A stretch of DNA of 18,461 nucleotides from Setomelanomma holmii (Eukaryota; Ascomycota; Dothideomycetes; Pleosporales; Phaeosphaeriaceae). Made by a program: the position numbers and the translations under genes. Each line of letters begins with the position of its first letter. Within the stretch, counting starts at the first letter, position 1. The stretch is from contig ML978398.1 in NCBI GenBank assembly GCA_010015745.1, forward strand, positions 1 through 18,461, read 5' to 3'. This document shows, piece by piece, positions 7,916-15,703 of the stretch. A model generated the notes under the pieces. That model ran no database searches and had not been told where the DNA came from. It saw only the letters and a list, made by a program, of their open reading frames with translations.

Positions 7916-8639
7916 CTATCTAAATTTGCGCGGGAGGTTGATGTTGCGGCCACGTGATGTGACTTTAGGTAGTGTAGGAGATGGCTCATCTGGGACTACA
8001 ACACTAGCTCTATCACCCCCTAAGCATTTTTGACGTTTATTACTTGAGAAAGCTACTCGTAAGGTCTTGCGCTCACCCTTTTGGTCTTGCGGTAGAGCTT
8101 TCTTTATGTTTTCAGCTGCGATTTTAGCTGCGCGTTTAGCAGCTTTCTCGGCCCTCTCCTTCTCTCTCACTACCTTAGCTTCCTCCCGGACCGCACGCCT
8201 CTCCTCAAACTCAACTTGACGTCGGAGTTAGGAGTTTCTTGCAATCTTCCTTTGCGCATGCCTTTTGGAGTTTCTGCTCCATCTCATTTGATCCACTTTG
8301 AGATAATATGGATCTCGTGTTTCTTGATAAAACGAATAACCCAACTCTCGCCAACCTCTCATTAGGCAACTGATGATGCAAAATTCTGTACCAGCTGCCT
8401 CCTAGGCGGTAGCCCTCTTTTTGATTGCCCTTCAATCTGTCGTACGAGCTCTAAGTCCTGTTGTGGATTGAGAGCTTGTTGTTTGGAGTACCTGTCTTCC
8501 ATAGACGCTGTCACGCGTCTCCATCGCTGCTCCAGCGTTGAAGGGTCAACACCGTGTTCTCTGCAATTTGCTTCAACGTGAGTCGTTCTCCTGAATCACG
8601 CAGGTTTAAATCTCTAATCGCCTCATCAATTGGTGCCAT
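7916..8639 (-). pseudogene. Pogo-like transposase D, catalytic domain deleted
   Basis: Reverse-strand relic starting at ATG 8639 (MAPIDEAIRDLNLRDSGERL). A frameshift near 8555 is followed by the helix-turn-helix (HGVDPSTLEQRWRR) and the CENP-B-type domain (LPPRRQLVQNFASSVA; GESWVIRFIKKHEIHIISKW), broken by TAA and TGA codons near 8365 and TGA near 8300. At the point where the catalytic domain should follow, the sequence jumps to the C-terminal basic coiled coil (FEERRAVREEAKVVREKERA) and ends TSRGRNINLPRKFR, matching the C-terminal tail pattern of transposase C. All three catalytic motifs are missing. This was a DNA-binding plus basic-tail deletion derivative before its stops and frameshifts. 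Confidence 0.75.
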
Positions 8640-8998
8640 GGTCGTAGAGTAATCGCGCGTTGAAATTGAGGTGTTGAGACTCGCCCTGGTGTTCGGCGGG
8701 GCATGAGCCGAACACGCACGCCACAAGCGTTATGACCGCTGTCGCACAAGGTATTACACAATCTAAGAATGCGATCCAAACCGAACTGCTGCTATTATCG
8801 GCAACGCACAATAAAGTCAAAGGCTTATTACAGTATCAAATAACCTAGTGTTATTGAATGACACCATCTGCGGTTGTGGCTGCGCATGGCACCGATGTTG
8901 GCGGGGGCTCAAGACTTGGCCACTAGCGCCGCATCATCCTGCAGGCAAGAGCGTTACAGGGCTGGATCACCTGCCTGCGACAGTGGGCTTGACCAGAG
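8640..8998. other. No gene; possible lost right end of element D
   Basis: The first about 50 bases are the leader of transposase D (TTGAAATTGAGGTGTTGAGA, comparable to leaders of B and C). A small hairpin follows, GTGTTCGGC at 8690-8698 paired with GCCGAACAC at 8707-8715. The right TIR expected for D is not found. From 8750 to 8998 I see nothing supported. Confidence 0.4.
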
Positions 8999-9116
8999 TG
9001 CGCAACAAGCAAGCGATAGGCAGATTGATTGCCAGATTAGGACTATCACGCACCAGACAGTGGTCTTTGGAGGCCTAATGCGGTAATCAATCTGCCTATC
9101 GCTTGCTTGTTGCGCA
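8999..9116. repeat. Large inverted repeat, 43-bp arms with 32-bp loop
   Basis: Left arm 8999-9041 begins TGCGCAACAAGCAAGCGATA; right arm 9074-9116 ends TATCGCTTGCTTGTTGCGCA. The outer 29-34 bases of each arm pair perfectly and the inner part has about three mismatches. The loop is 9042-9073. If transcribed it would fold into a long hairpin RNA. It could also be a small foldback transposon remnant. No TIR or coding sequence of a known family was recognised around it. Confidence 0.85.
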
Positions 9117-9827
9117 ATCTAGGCTTGACGTTGCGGGCACCATGGAGATAGAAGTGAGTATCGAAAATTAGCCTGTCAGCAAAAATCGCTCAGCAAGGGT
9201 CTAACGACGTTAGGGCTGCTGGCCAAGGCGTCCAGGGTATGCGGGAGGCCGGGTAAAAGGCACGAACAGAAGGAGTCCGGAGTATGCGGGAGGCCGGGTA
9301 CAGGCACAAACCGAAGGCTTGCGGCGATGTACGCTTAGTAACAGAACACCGAAGGTCAGCTGCGTTCTGTCCTTAGATTTGCATTTGACGCATTTCTTGG
9401 CAGAGCACAAAACATCGAGGACAAAAGATCGATCCGACTGACAGCTATGTGATGAGTCTCTGTATTCCGTAGTGTTGCCACTGATCGCTCGGCGGATGCC
9501 TAATGAGAGCATACACGCAGGCACCGAGTAAGCAAGCAACAACCAGCCCGTGAGGACAACGAATGGAGCACCGACGCCTGATTATGATGACACTGCAGAT
9601 CGGTGAGCATTATACAGAAGAAGGCAAGTCATCCAGACATCAAGTCCGTATGACGTCAAGACTCCATGGCAATTTTGCATTGCATCTCCCTGCGACGTAT
9701 CATAACACTGCTCTTTGATACTAATTTGTCTCAGGCATCCATTCATCTATATCCTTACTAGCTCCGCATGGCCGCCACCATGAAATTGAGTGGCCTGGTT
9801 GTAGCTTGTTCCGAGCGTATTCAAATG
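9117..9827. other. Intergenic, two-unit tandem repeat, no convincing gene
   Basis: Apart from the tandem repeat at 9231-9320, nothing supported. A reverse open frame at 9542-9210 carries the repeat as TRPPAYSG and TRPPAYPG, but it lacks domain signs and begins without a good start, so I do not call it a gene. Confidence 0.4.
9231..9320 (+). repeat. Two-copy imperfect tandem repeat of 45 bp
   Basis: Units start at 9231 (TCCAGGGTATGCGGGAGGCC) and 9276 (TCCGGAGTATGCGGGAGGCC) and share GTATGCGGGAGGCCGGGTA followed by AGGCAC and GAAGG, with a few substitutions and one indel. Confidence 0.8.
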
Positions 9828-9990
9828 TGTAAGTGCGTGAGCAGCTTGAGTTGGAGGTGTCATCAACGATTGTATTGGATTGTCTGTCTGTTGTCTATGT
9901 TTATGCGTATTGGAGCTCTCAGCTCTCGGATCTCTGCGGAAGAAGCCCACAGGGTTATGCCTGCTACAATAGGATATCATGTGACTTCAC
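9828..9990 (+). repeat. Dispersed repeat, copy 1
   Basis: Starts TGTAAGTGCGTGAGCAGCTT and ends GATATCATGTGACTTCAC. It matches 15349-15516 in the same orientation at roughly 80 percent by eye, including ATCAACGATTGT, CTCTCGGATC and CTGCGGAAGAAGC. Family unknown; the TG at the start and lack of coding suggest a decayed LTR or a MITE, but no target duplication was found. Confidence 0.75.
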
Positions 9991-10069
9991 TTACGTAATT
10001 ACAGGATGGACCAAGGATTTGAGACCAGCTTTAGCACTAGCTTACTCGATTTTATTCTGAGGTCAAACA

Positions 10070-10587
10070 GTGAGCGTGATTGGTGACGTCGAAGACACTC
10101 GAACACTACAAGAAGCAACAGTCCGCGAGAAAAACATACCCCTGACTGAGAGGATACCAGCCCAGAAACTAAAGCTGTGTTGTGATGCCGAGGGGGTTCC
10201 TGCAAAGTACAACCGTTCTGTAAGACTGAACGAATTGAACATCGCTGCTCTCGACGTTAACATAAGCATGGACTTCTCTGGCTGATACTTCTCTGGCTGA
10301 TACTTCTCTGGCTGACACTTCTCTGGCTGATACTTGAATGACAGAATGCGTATGCATTGCATCGAGCGGTGGAACGGAGAATCGCTGAGTCTGAAGTGAA
10401 GTTTTTAATGTACAAGGGAAAGCACTTCAACTGGGTGTCCGAAGAGGCTACAAACTTTGTCAGCGCCTTTCGAGAAATGCTTCTAATTATCAAGCAAGAG
10501 CAGCTCAAACTTTGCGAAATCGAACAATCTGAAATTGATGTGGAAAGCCTGTCTGTGACTTGGTGGCTGCAACAGTTGCAGCTATAG
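10070..10587 (+). other. Two short open frames split by a 15-bp tandem repeat
   Basis: Forward frames 10070-10285 (SVIGDVEDTRTLQEATVREK to NISMDFSG) and 10357-10587 (RAVERRIAESEVKFLMYKGK to WWLQQLQL) have ordinary protein-like composition, the second with helix-forming content. They are in different frames and neither starts with ATG. The tandem repeat between them puts a stop in every unit of the first frame. They may be pieces of a decayed gene; I recognise no family. Confidence 0.2.
10272..10331 (+). repeat. 15-bp tandem repeat, four units
   Basis: Four consecutive copies of ACTTCTCTGGCTGAT (10272-10286, 10287-10301, 10302-10316 with C for the last T, 10317-10331). Near-perfect, so recent expansion by slippage is likely. 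On the reverse strand it would read as a YQPEK repeat. Confidence 0.95.
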
Positions 10588-11148
10588 GACTCGCTATATG
10601 TGAACCCATAATATGAATGAAGTCTTTTTAGTGATTGACTGCTTGGAAGCAGTACAATCAGATTAGTACATACAACAATCCCAATTGCAACTTTACGATC
10701 CAGAGGGCAAGCATGGTTATTCGTAAGAATCAGACTACCAATCTATAACATAATATCCAGACATGCGCTTTTAGTACAAGCTCTAAATATACTGTGACAT
10801 CAAGGCTAGTCTAGACGAAAAACAAGATTCTATCGCTTCAAGTCAAGACCTGTGTTGATTTTATCAGGTTTTATGTCGCGAAACGTAGTTTGTGCTTGTG
10901 AACAGTTGCCTTTGCGAACAGACCAATGAACGCATTCGATTATGTCATGACAATTGAAAGCCTTATGATTCTATGGCTTGTACAGTGGACATAGTAATAA
11001 GGTTGGAAGTCAATGTAGGATATTTTTTTTCAGCGCGAGGATGTTGTTAGTACTGCAAGAATAGACTTGACATGACCAAGGTACCTTTTGAGTGAAGGCA
11101 GTGTGTATGCTCTATCTGAAGCAGTGGGCTTTCATATAAAACGACGCT
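10588..11148. other. AT-rich intergenic, no feature seen
   Basis: No open frame of useful length on either strand and no repeat recognised. Base composition is clearly more AT-rich than the coding parts of the window, consistent with decayed or RIP-affected DNA. Confidence 0.5.
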
Positions 11149-11218
11149 AAAGCCACAGAAACCGATCACTCGCGTCGTCTATCGGTTTGCCGACGCGTGA
11201 TAGAGAGACTCTGGCTTT
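11149..11218. repeat. Imperfect inverted repeat, about 28-bp arms
   Basis: AAAGCCACAGAAACCGATCA plus CTCGCGTCG on the left (11149-11177) pairs imperfectly with CGACGCGTGATAGAGAGACT plus CTGGCTTT on the right (11191-11218), with a 13-base loop. The ends (AAAGCCA / TGGCTTT) and the base of the loop (GCGTCG / CGACGC) pair best. Could be a hairpin RNA or a tiny foldback relic. Confidence 0.6.
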
Positions 11219-11394
11219 CCGTTGAGAAACTATGCAGTTTGGAGATTCAGCTCCTTGAACATCATGGTTTAGCAAAGATGCCCTCCCTCTCCTAGTTAAC
11301 ATACTTTCTTAACAGTATTCTCCAAGTATTATCTCGACTATATAATCCGAGTCTCGTGTTTCTGGAGCCATGATCAAGTCTTGCTCTTTCGCGC

Positions 11395-11690
11395 TCAATG
11401 GGAAATCTCTAAAGTTTGCACGTACGCCTGATACGTAGCCCATCTCATCCCCATCGTAGCTGTTTGGGATCATAGAAAGCAGGGCTCATTTATATCTTAG
11501 AAGGCCCCAAATCGCTCTGAAAAAGCCTCATCACAGCCAGAGAAGCTATCTCAGCGCGTACAGCCTGAATCTTTTGCTAAAGAGAGCGATAATTTGGATA
11601 TGCTAAGGCAGAGATCCATCGCTTGTAAGTGGTCCGTAGTCGCCATCTAGACTTGAATTTCCGTATGCCTGTACTTCACATATACATATG
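11395..11690 (-). pseudogene. Very decayed pogo/Fot1-like transposase fragment
   Basis: Pieces in different reverse frames resemble the segment of such transposases from the end of the CENP-B domain to the first catalytic Asp: YRHTEIQ near 11670, ALAYPNYRSL then TAG then QKIQAVRAEIASL between 11610 and 11545, and DEMGYVSGVRANF near 11450-11410. The order and spacing are right, but no frame is continuous and the evidence is motif-level only. It lies between the dispersed repeats and the derivative element at 11889. Confidence 0.35.
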
Positions 11691-11888
11691 ACCAGGAAGG
11701 CTCGTGACAATGTCTTCTGCAAAAATCCAACCTGCTCAGTCTCCTCATGTGTAAAAGATAATCACTTCAGAATATGATGGCTTTATCAAGTAGGTTAAGA
11801 CTCATTTAAAGGGTAATTAAGGTTCAATTGTCGGATATTGAATGCACCTAGATTGTGTTATGTGTGAAGGTCTTATCAGCCTGTTGTA

Positions 11889-12491
11889 ACGTACCTCATG
11901 GGCGAGCTGATCACTCTGTCAATCCCCCACCAAAATCTTCTCTCAAAACGCACCCCAGCAGACCTCAACAGTGTCTTCGTTAAGGATACCGTACTTGGCC
12001 TTTATGTTCTCCACAAGCTTAAGCCAGCCCTGTATAACTTCGCAATCGTAAAAAGCTCGCTTGTAGTCGTACTTGCGACGGAATTTGACTTTAAGCTCAG
12101 GTCGGCCACACTCCTTGCGTAGTAGATTGGCCATATCCTCCACAGCAGCAAGTCGCGGTGGATGTCCTCGCTTGTCAAGGTCAAGTATATGTTGGACAAT
12201 CACCTCCTCTTCGGTCGTAGTTAGACTAGCTAAGTTGGGTGCGCAACCGCGTCGGAAGGGAGTTCCAGCGTGTCGCGATACTGAGTGTACTTTGAGGGAC
12301 CCTATAAATGGCTGCAGCACATCGTTGAGAGAGATTCACATCTTCTTAGATAGCCTGAAGCGCAAGCTATATACGGACCTACTTTGAAGCTGGTAGCTTG
12401 TTGGGTGGTTGGTGCATTGCGATTTAACTGTGAGCAAGAGTAGATTTTGGTGGGGGCTTGGCAGAGTGATCAGCTCGCCCGTGAAGTACAT
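11889..12491 (-). mobile_element. Internally deleted Fot1-like element, copy 2 (603 bp, inverted)
   Basis: Same non-autonomous element as 7217-7816 in opposite orientation. It starts ACGTACCTCATGGGCGAGCT and ends CCCGTGAAGTACAT, flanked by TA at 11887-11888 and 12492-12493. The interior appears identical to copy 1 wherever I compared it (about 500 bp), while the terminal 50-60 bases differ at several positions; the 3-bp length difference is a GGG run inside one TIR. Separate TA duplications show that it arrived by transposition. Confidence 0.9.
11943..12320 (-). pseudogene. Fot1-like transposase N-terminal fragment, copy 2
   Basis: Predicted protein identical to the fragment at 7388-7765: CENP-B-type domain from LTTTEEEVIVQHILDLDKRG to AKYGILNEDT, no catalytic domain, and the same missing segment before RPEL. 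The shared frameshift and stop upstream show that both copies descend from one already defective master. Confidence 0.85.
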
Positions 12492-12580
12492 TATCGCTTC
12501 TCGTGGTCCGTTTACATAAGGTTTGGCTATTCTATCAAGCTTCAACCTGGCGGCCGAAAATTTTGGCCTAATTTTAGGAC

Positions 12581-12970
12581 TTGTTAGAAACCTCGTCGTC
12601 TCCCTTATCCACTACCGCAGGCGAAGTGGCAGTGATGAAGCGTTGTAAACTTCCTTTACAGGACGAGGGTGAGCAGTTAGTCGCCCTTTTACTCAGGGAA
12701 AAAATCAGTTTCGTTGACAAAGAGTCGAGACCGAGCGAGCTTATTGGAGTATGTCTTATTGCTTGGCGAGCGTGTATCGTCTCTGGGGCACAGAGAGTGG
12801 TCGTTCCATTAAAGGAACACGTGTATCGCGGCCAAGACGCAGTATTACACACCCTAGTCAGTTATGTCACGTGTGACATCAGCAATGTCGGCCCGCCCGG
12901 CAAATCTCAAATCACCGGCACAGTCCAGCTCTCAACCATCCACTCTCGAGTTGAGTTTCCATTGCACTAG
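12581..12970 (+). other. Open frame of about 130 codons, doubtful gene
   Basis: Forward frame with a first ATG at 12635 (MKRCKLPLQDEGEQLVALLL), then VCLIAWRACIVSGAQRVVV and ending STIHSRVEFPLH. Composition is plausible for protein, but no domain is recognised and the frame has no good start context. It sits directly upstream of the gene at 13061 and may simply be promoter DNA, or an upstream exon of an unseen transcript. Confidence 0.2.
12818..12873. promoter_or_regulatory. Two CACGTG E-boxes 50 bp apart
   Basis: CACGTG at 12818-12823 and 12868-12873, about 190-240 bases before the proposed start codon at 13061. Basic helix-loop-helix factors of the Cbf1/Pho4 type bind this hexamer in fungi. 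Assignment to the downstream gene is inference from position only. Confidence 0.25.
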
Positions 12971-13060
12971 CGCATATCTACCCATTGTAATTGACACGAT
13001 ATCCATTTACCACCTCGCTTTGGTCATCATAAGGAGAAGTTGTATCGTCACGAAAGTGCG

Positions 13061-14986
13061 ATGCCCCGACCAACAGACACGTACACACACAGTCAGGTAT
13101 TATTCGCAAGCTCGTTGTATCTTGATGTACAATCGTTAAGTAATCCTGCAGTTTGAGAAAATCGATAGCGTCAATTTGGGAGGGACCGTCCAGTGTATTC
13201 ATTGCAAGCGTTGGCAAGCAAGCGCCAGAGTCCTGAATCGGAAGAAGGTCAGACCCCTCGACGCTCTAGTTCGATTTTAGATCGATCGAGCTCAACACAA
13301 TTCCAGGCGCATCTACAAATCTGTTCCGAATACGCAGCATGGAGGGCGGCAGGGAATGGTCAAGAATTGGCTCCGCCAAACCGGTACAACGCTACTGGTA
13401 GGAGAGCTTTAGGCAATGCTTGCGAGCCTGACCATTCGTCTCCTCCTTCAAGACCAAGTTCCATTCCAGCAAAGCAGCGACCACGATCGACGGTGAATAT
13501 GAACAAATACTTTGACGAGTTCTTCGATGATAGTCTTGGTCACAAGGTAGGCTATTTCAAGAGCGTGGACGTCTGAAATATTCTTTAGTGACGCCAGCAG
13601 TGCGTACGAGTCCGATGTCAAAGCTGTGGCTTCGTCCGAGCGAAGAACGCAACTCGACAGGGAGAGCATCTGACCCGATGCAAGGAGTTCCTCTCAACCA
13701 CGGAAGGAGCAGAGCTGTTGACAAGTGGAAGCCTAGCTCCTAATCAACAGCAAGATCAAGACCCAGCCATCTCAAATGGTGCGACATCAAATCCAGAGTT
13801 TCCTTGCAATCGCCGCAGTCCGAAGCGTTCCCGTAATGGAATGACCCCAAATGGTCCTGGTCTAAGACCTTTCCTGCCTCAAACACCAAAGCTTGTACAA
13901 GCGCCTGCGTTAGCTCAACATCTACTAGGTCAAGCCGAGGATTTAATGATAAGCGCTACACACCATAGCTTCTTGTCGCATGCGGGTTGTGGATCGCTTA
14001 CGGAGAATGCTCTCAATCAATGGCTGGCGCAGATTGGGTACATCTCACGATCACTTGTCTCGTTTACCGGAGCACTTATTGGTAAAATCCGCATACCGGA
14101 AACCGCCAACCTAGAATGCGACTCAACTTTCCGATGCTTGGACTTGCTATGCTCTGCCGTAAATAACACGAAAAGGGAGCTGGAATTTCTGGAAGCTACC
14201 AAGCGCATCTATGGACTGAACGTGAACTTCGACGAACCAAACCCACCCACCAAAGGCTTCATCGACCTATTCCACAGCGCATCTTGCCCGTCTGCAACAT
14301 TGCTTGAGGGCATGGTGGTGCTGTGGGCGATCGAGGTTGTAAGTTCCGTACTTTTGCTATCAAAGGCTACATGTTGACCAGCTTGCAGCTCTTCTACAAT
14401 TCCTTTTCCTACGCGGGGACATTCGCTACCCAAACAACACCAACACTACAGCAAGATTCCTACTTCCTTCCTTCTTATTCCCTACCATCAGGAACACCCA
14501 GGATCAATTATGGCGGCCAAGCAAAACCAAGGAATACCCACATTACCGCCCTCCACGAAGCATTTATCGAAAACTGGAAATCGGAAAAATTTCGCCGCTT
14601 TGTAGACGCATGCAGGTCAATGGTCGACGAGCTCGATATGGCCCAAACAACCGGCAATGGTCGAGCGGAAATGTTAGCCTGCGAACGTGTCTTCGAACAA
14701 TCCATTTGGCTGTGGGGTCAGATGTTTCCTGATGTCATAGGCATGGGTGAGCTGGATGGATTGGACGACAGGCAGAACAACCGGAATAATGGAGCCAACA
14801 ATGCCGCAGATGGAGATAGCTCAGCTGATCAAGCTGTTGAGGGTGACAATGAAGATGTTGCGCATGCTTCCGTCGATTCACCGTAAGTTTTGCCGATGAT
14901 GTTGTTAAATTTGCGGCTACCTTGACGCTGACTCTATTTGTGGATTTAGTGGGACTGAACTTGGGTCTGTTGTTGCAGCGAATTGA
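13061..14986 (+). CDS. BED-like zinc fingers fused to TENA/THI-4 heme-oxygenase-like domain
   Basis: Spliced model of 546 residues with exons 13061-13096, 13152-13247, 13307-13546, 13601-14338, 14389-14882 and 14950-14986. Introns are 50-67 bp, all GT-AG; the total is in frame. Finger 1 is C27-x2-C30-x15-H46-x3-C50 (VQCIHCKRWQAS; AHLQICSEYAAW), split by intron 2. Finger 2 is C130-x2-C133-x13-H147-x3-C151 (VRCQSCGFVRAKNATRQGEH). A basic, Pro/Ser-rich linker (RRSPKRSR, residues 195-202) suggests nuclear location. From about 226 comes an all-helical TENA/THI-4-type domain: LAQHLL, ATHHSFLSHAGCGSL, NQWLAQIGYISRSLVSFTGA, ATLLEGMVVLWAIEV, ALHEAFIENWKSEKFRRFV, ERVFEQSIWLWGQMFPDV. The Asp of the family's LxQD motif is Ile269, and no Cys stands at the expected nucleophile position, so thiaminase activity is unlikely. 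The tail is Asn/Asp-rich. Finger 2 and most of the TENA part share exon 4, so the fusion is genomic. The first two exons are the least certain; ATG 13499 (MNKYFDEFFDDSLGHK) is an alternative start. Confidence 0.75.
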
Positions 14987-15348
14987 GCAAGCTGCCAAGC
15001 TGATGTGTAGGAGCGCACTTGCCCGATTCAATGACCATTGGCTTCGTCTGAATCTCTCTCCTTTCCGGCCCTTCTCATCATAATGATTACGTTTACATAC
15101 ATAGCCTTATATTCTGTATTTTGTGTTGCCCAGTAATGTTCCAGATTGAAATGCCACGTGGCTGTGCTCGACGCTAAGTAATACAGAAAAGCCAGTCTGG
15201 TCATTGTTCAGCCCCAAGGGCACATTGGTGTTCAGGGCACGTTCGAAAGAACCATTTGACAGTCAGACACGGTCAATTTACGATGCATCCACAGACCCAT
15301 CGACCTTGTCTATATTCGGCAATCTTCCGCAGACGCGAGATCAGAGTC
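14987..15348. other. Downstream region of the fusion gene, no other gene
   Basis: Probable 3' untranslated and intergenic DNA. No open frame with recognisable content; a single CACGTG occurs near 15153. No polyadenylation signal can be fixed from sequence alone. Confidence 0.5.
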
Positions 15349-15516
15349 TGTAAGAGCGTGAGCAGCTTCAGTTGGAGGGCGTGATCAACGATTGTTTTCC
15401 ATTGTCCGTCTGTGCTCTCTTGTCTATGTTATGTGTTGAAGCTCTCCGCTCTCGGATCACTGCGGAAGAAGCTTACAGGGAAATGCCTGCTACAACATGA
15501 TATCATGTGACTTCAC
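15349..15516 (+). repeat. Dispersed repeat, copy 2
   Basis: Starts TGTAAGAGCGTGAGCAGCTT and ends ATATCATGTGACTTCAC, same orientation as 9828-9990 and of similar length with small indels. The similarity stops sharply after ACTTCAC in both copies, so this is likely the true end of the unit. Confidence 0.75.
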
Positions 15517-15540
15517 CCTGTGGTTACGGAGTTGCAATTA

Positions 15541-15703
15541 GTCAGTCCAGTCAGCCCGGAGCTCTCTGGACTGACTGAACAGACGTCTCAAGGTCACTGA
15601 GCTTGACTGGACTGACTGTCAAAGTCTTTTCAATTGCAACAAAACTGACTGACTGAACTGACCTCGTTGCCGCCTGCGGACTGACTGGACTGGCTGAACT
15701 GAG
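15541..15703. repeat. ACTGACTG-type subterminal repeats of a hAT element
   Basis: Cluster of short related motifs in both orientations: GTCAGTCCAGTCAG (15541), TGGACTGACTGAAC (15567), TGACTGGACTGACTGT (15604), AACTGACTGACTGAACTGAC (15643) and GGACTGACTGGACTGGCTGA (15678). GTTGCAATT at 15532-15540 and AATTGCAAC at 15632-15640 are inverted copies within it. It lies just beyond the C-terminal end of the hAT transposase relic. hAT elements characteristically carry short repeated transposase-binding motifs inside their ends, so this is probably the end of that element. Confidence 0.65.

Noticed and set aside
9210..9542. Reverse open frame with two TRPPAY repeats as a gene
   Set aside because: The repeats only reflect the 45-bp DNA tandem; no domain, no good start, and composition is not gene-like.
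10063..10362. Reverse open frame with YQPEK repeats as a repeat protein
   Set aside because: It consists of the 15-bp tandem repeat plus the antisense of a forward frame; no start context or homology pattern is visible.
12551..12568. GGCCGAAAATTTTGGCC near-palindrome as an operator
   Set aside because: Short AT-centred palindromes are common by chance and nothing around it supports a regulatory role.
9828..15516. The two dispersed repeats as paired LTRs of one 5.7-kb retrotransposon
   Set aside because: The DNA between them contains an unrelated DNA transposon, hairpins and a host gene but no gag or pol, and the copies differ at roughly a fifth of positions.
15541..15703. ACTGACTG cluster as a CRISPR or simple microsatellite
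   Set aside because: Units are irregular in spacing and orientation with no spacers of constant length, and the position next to a hAT transposase explains them better.
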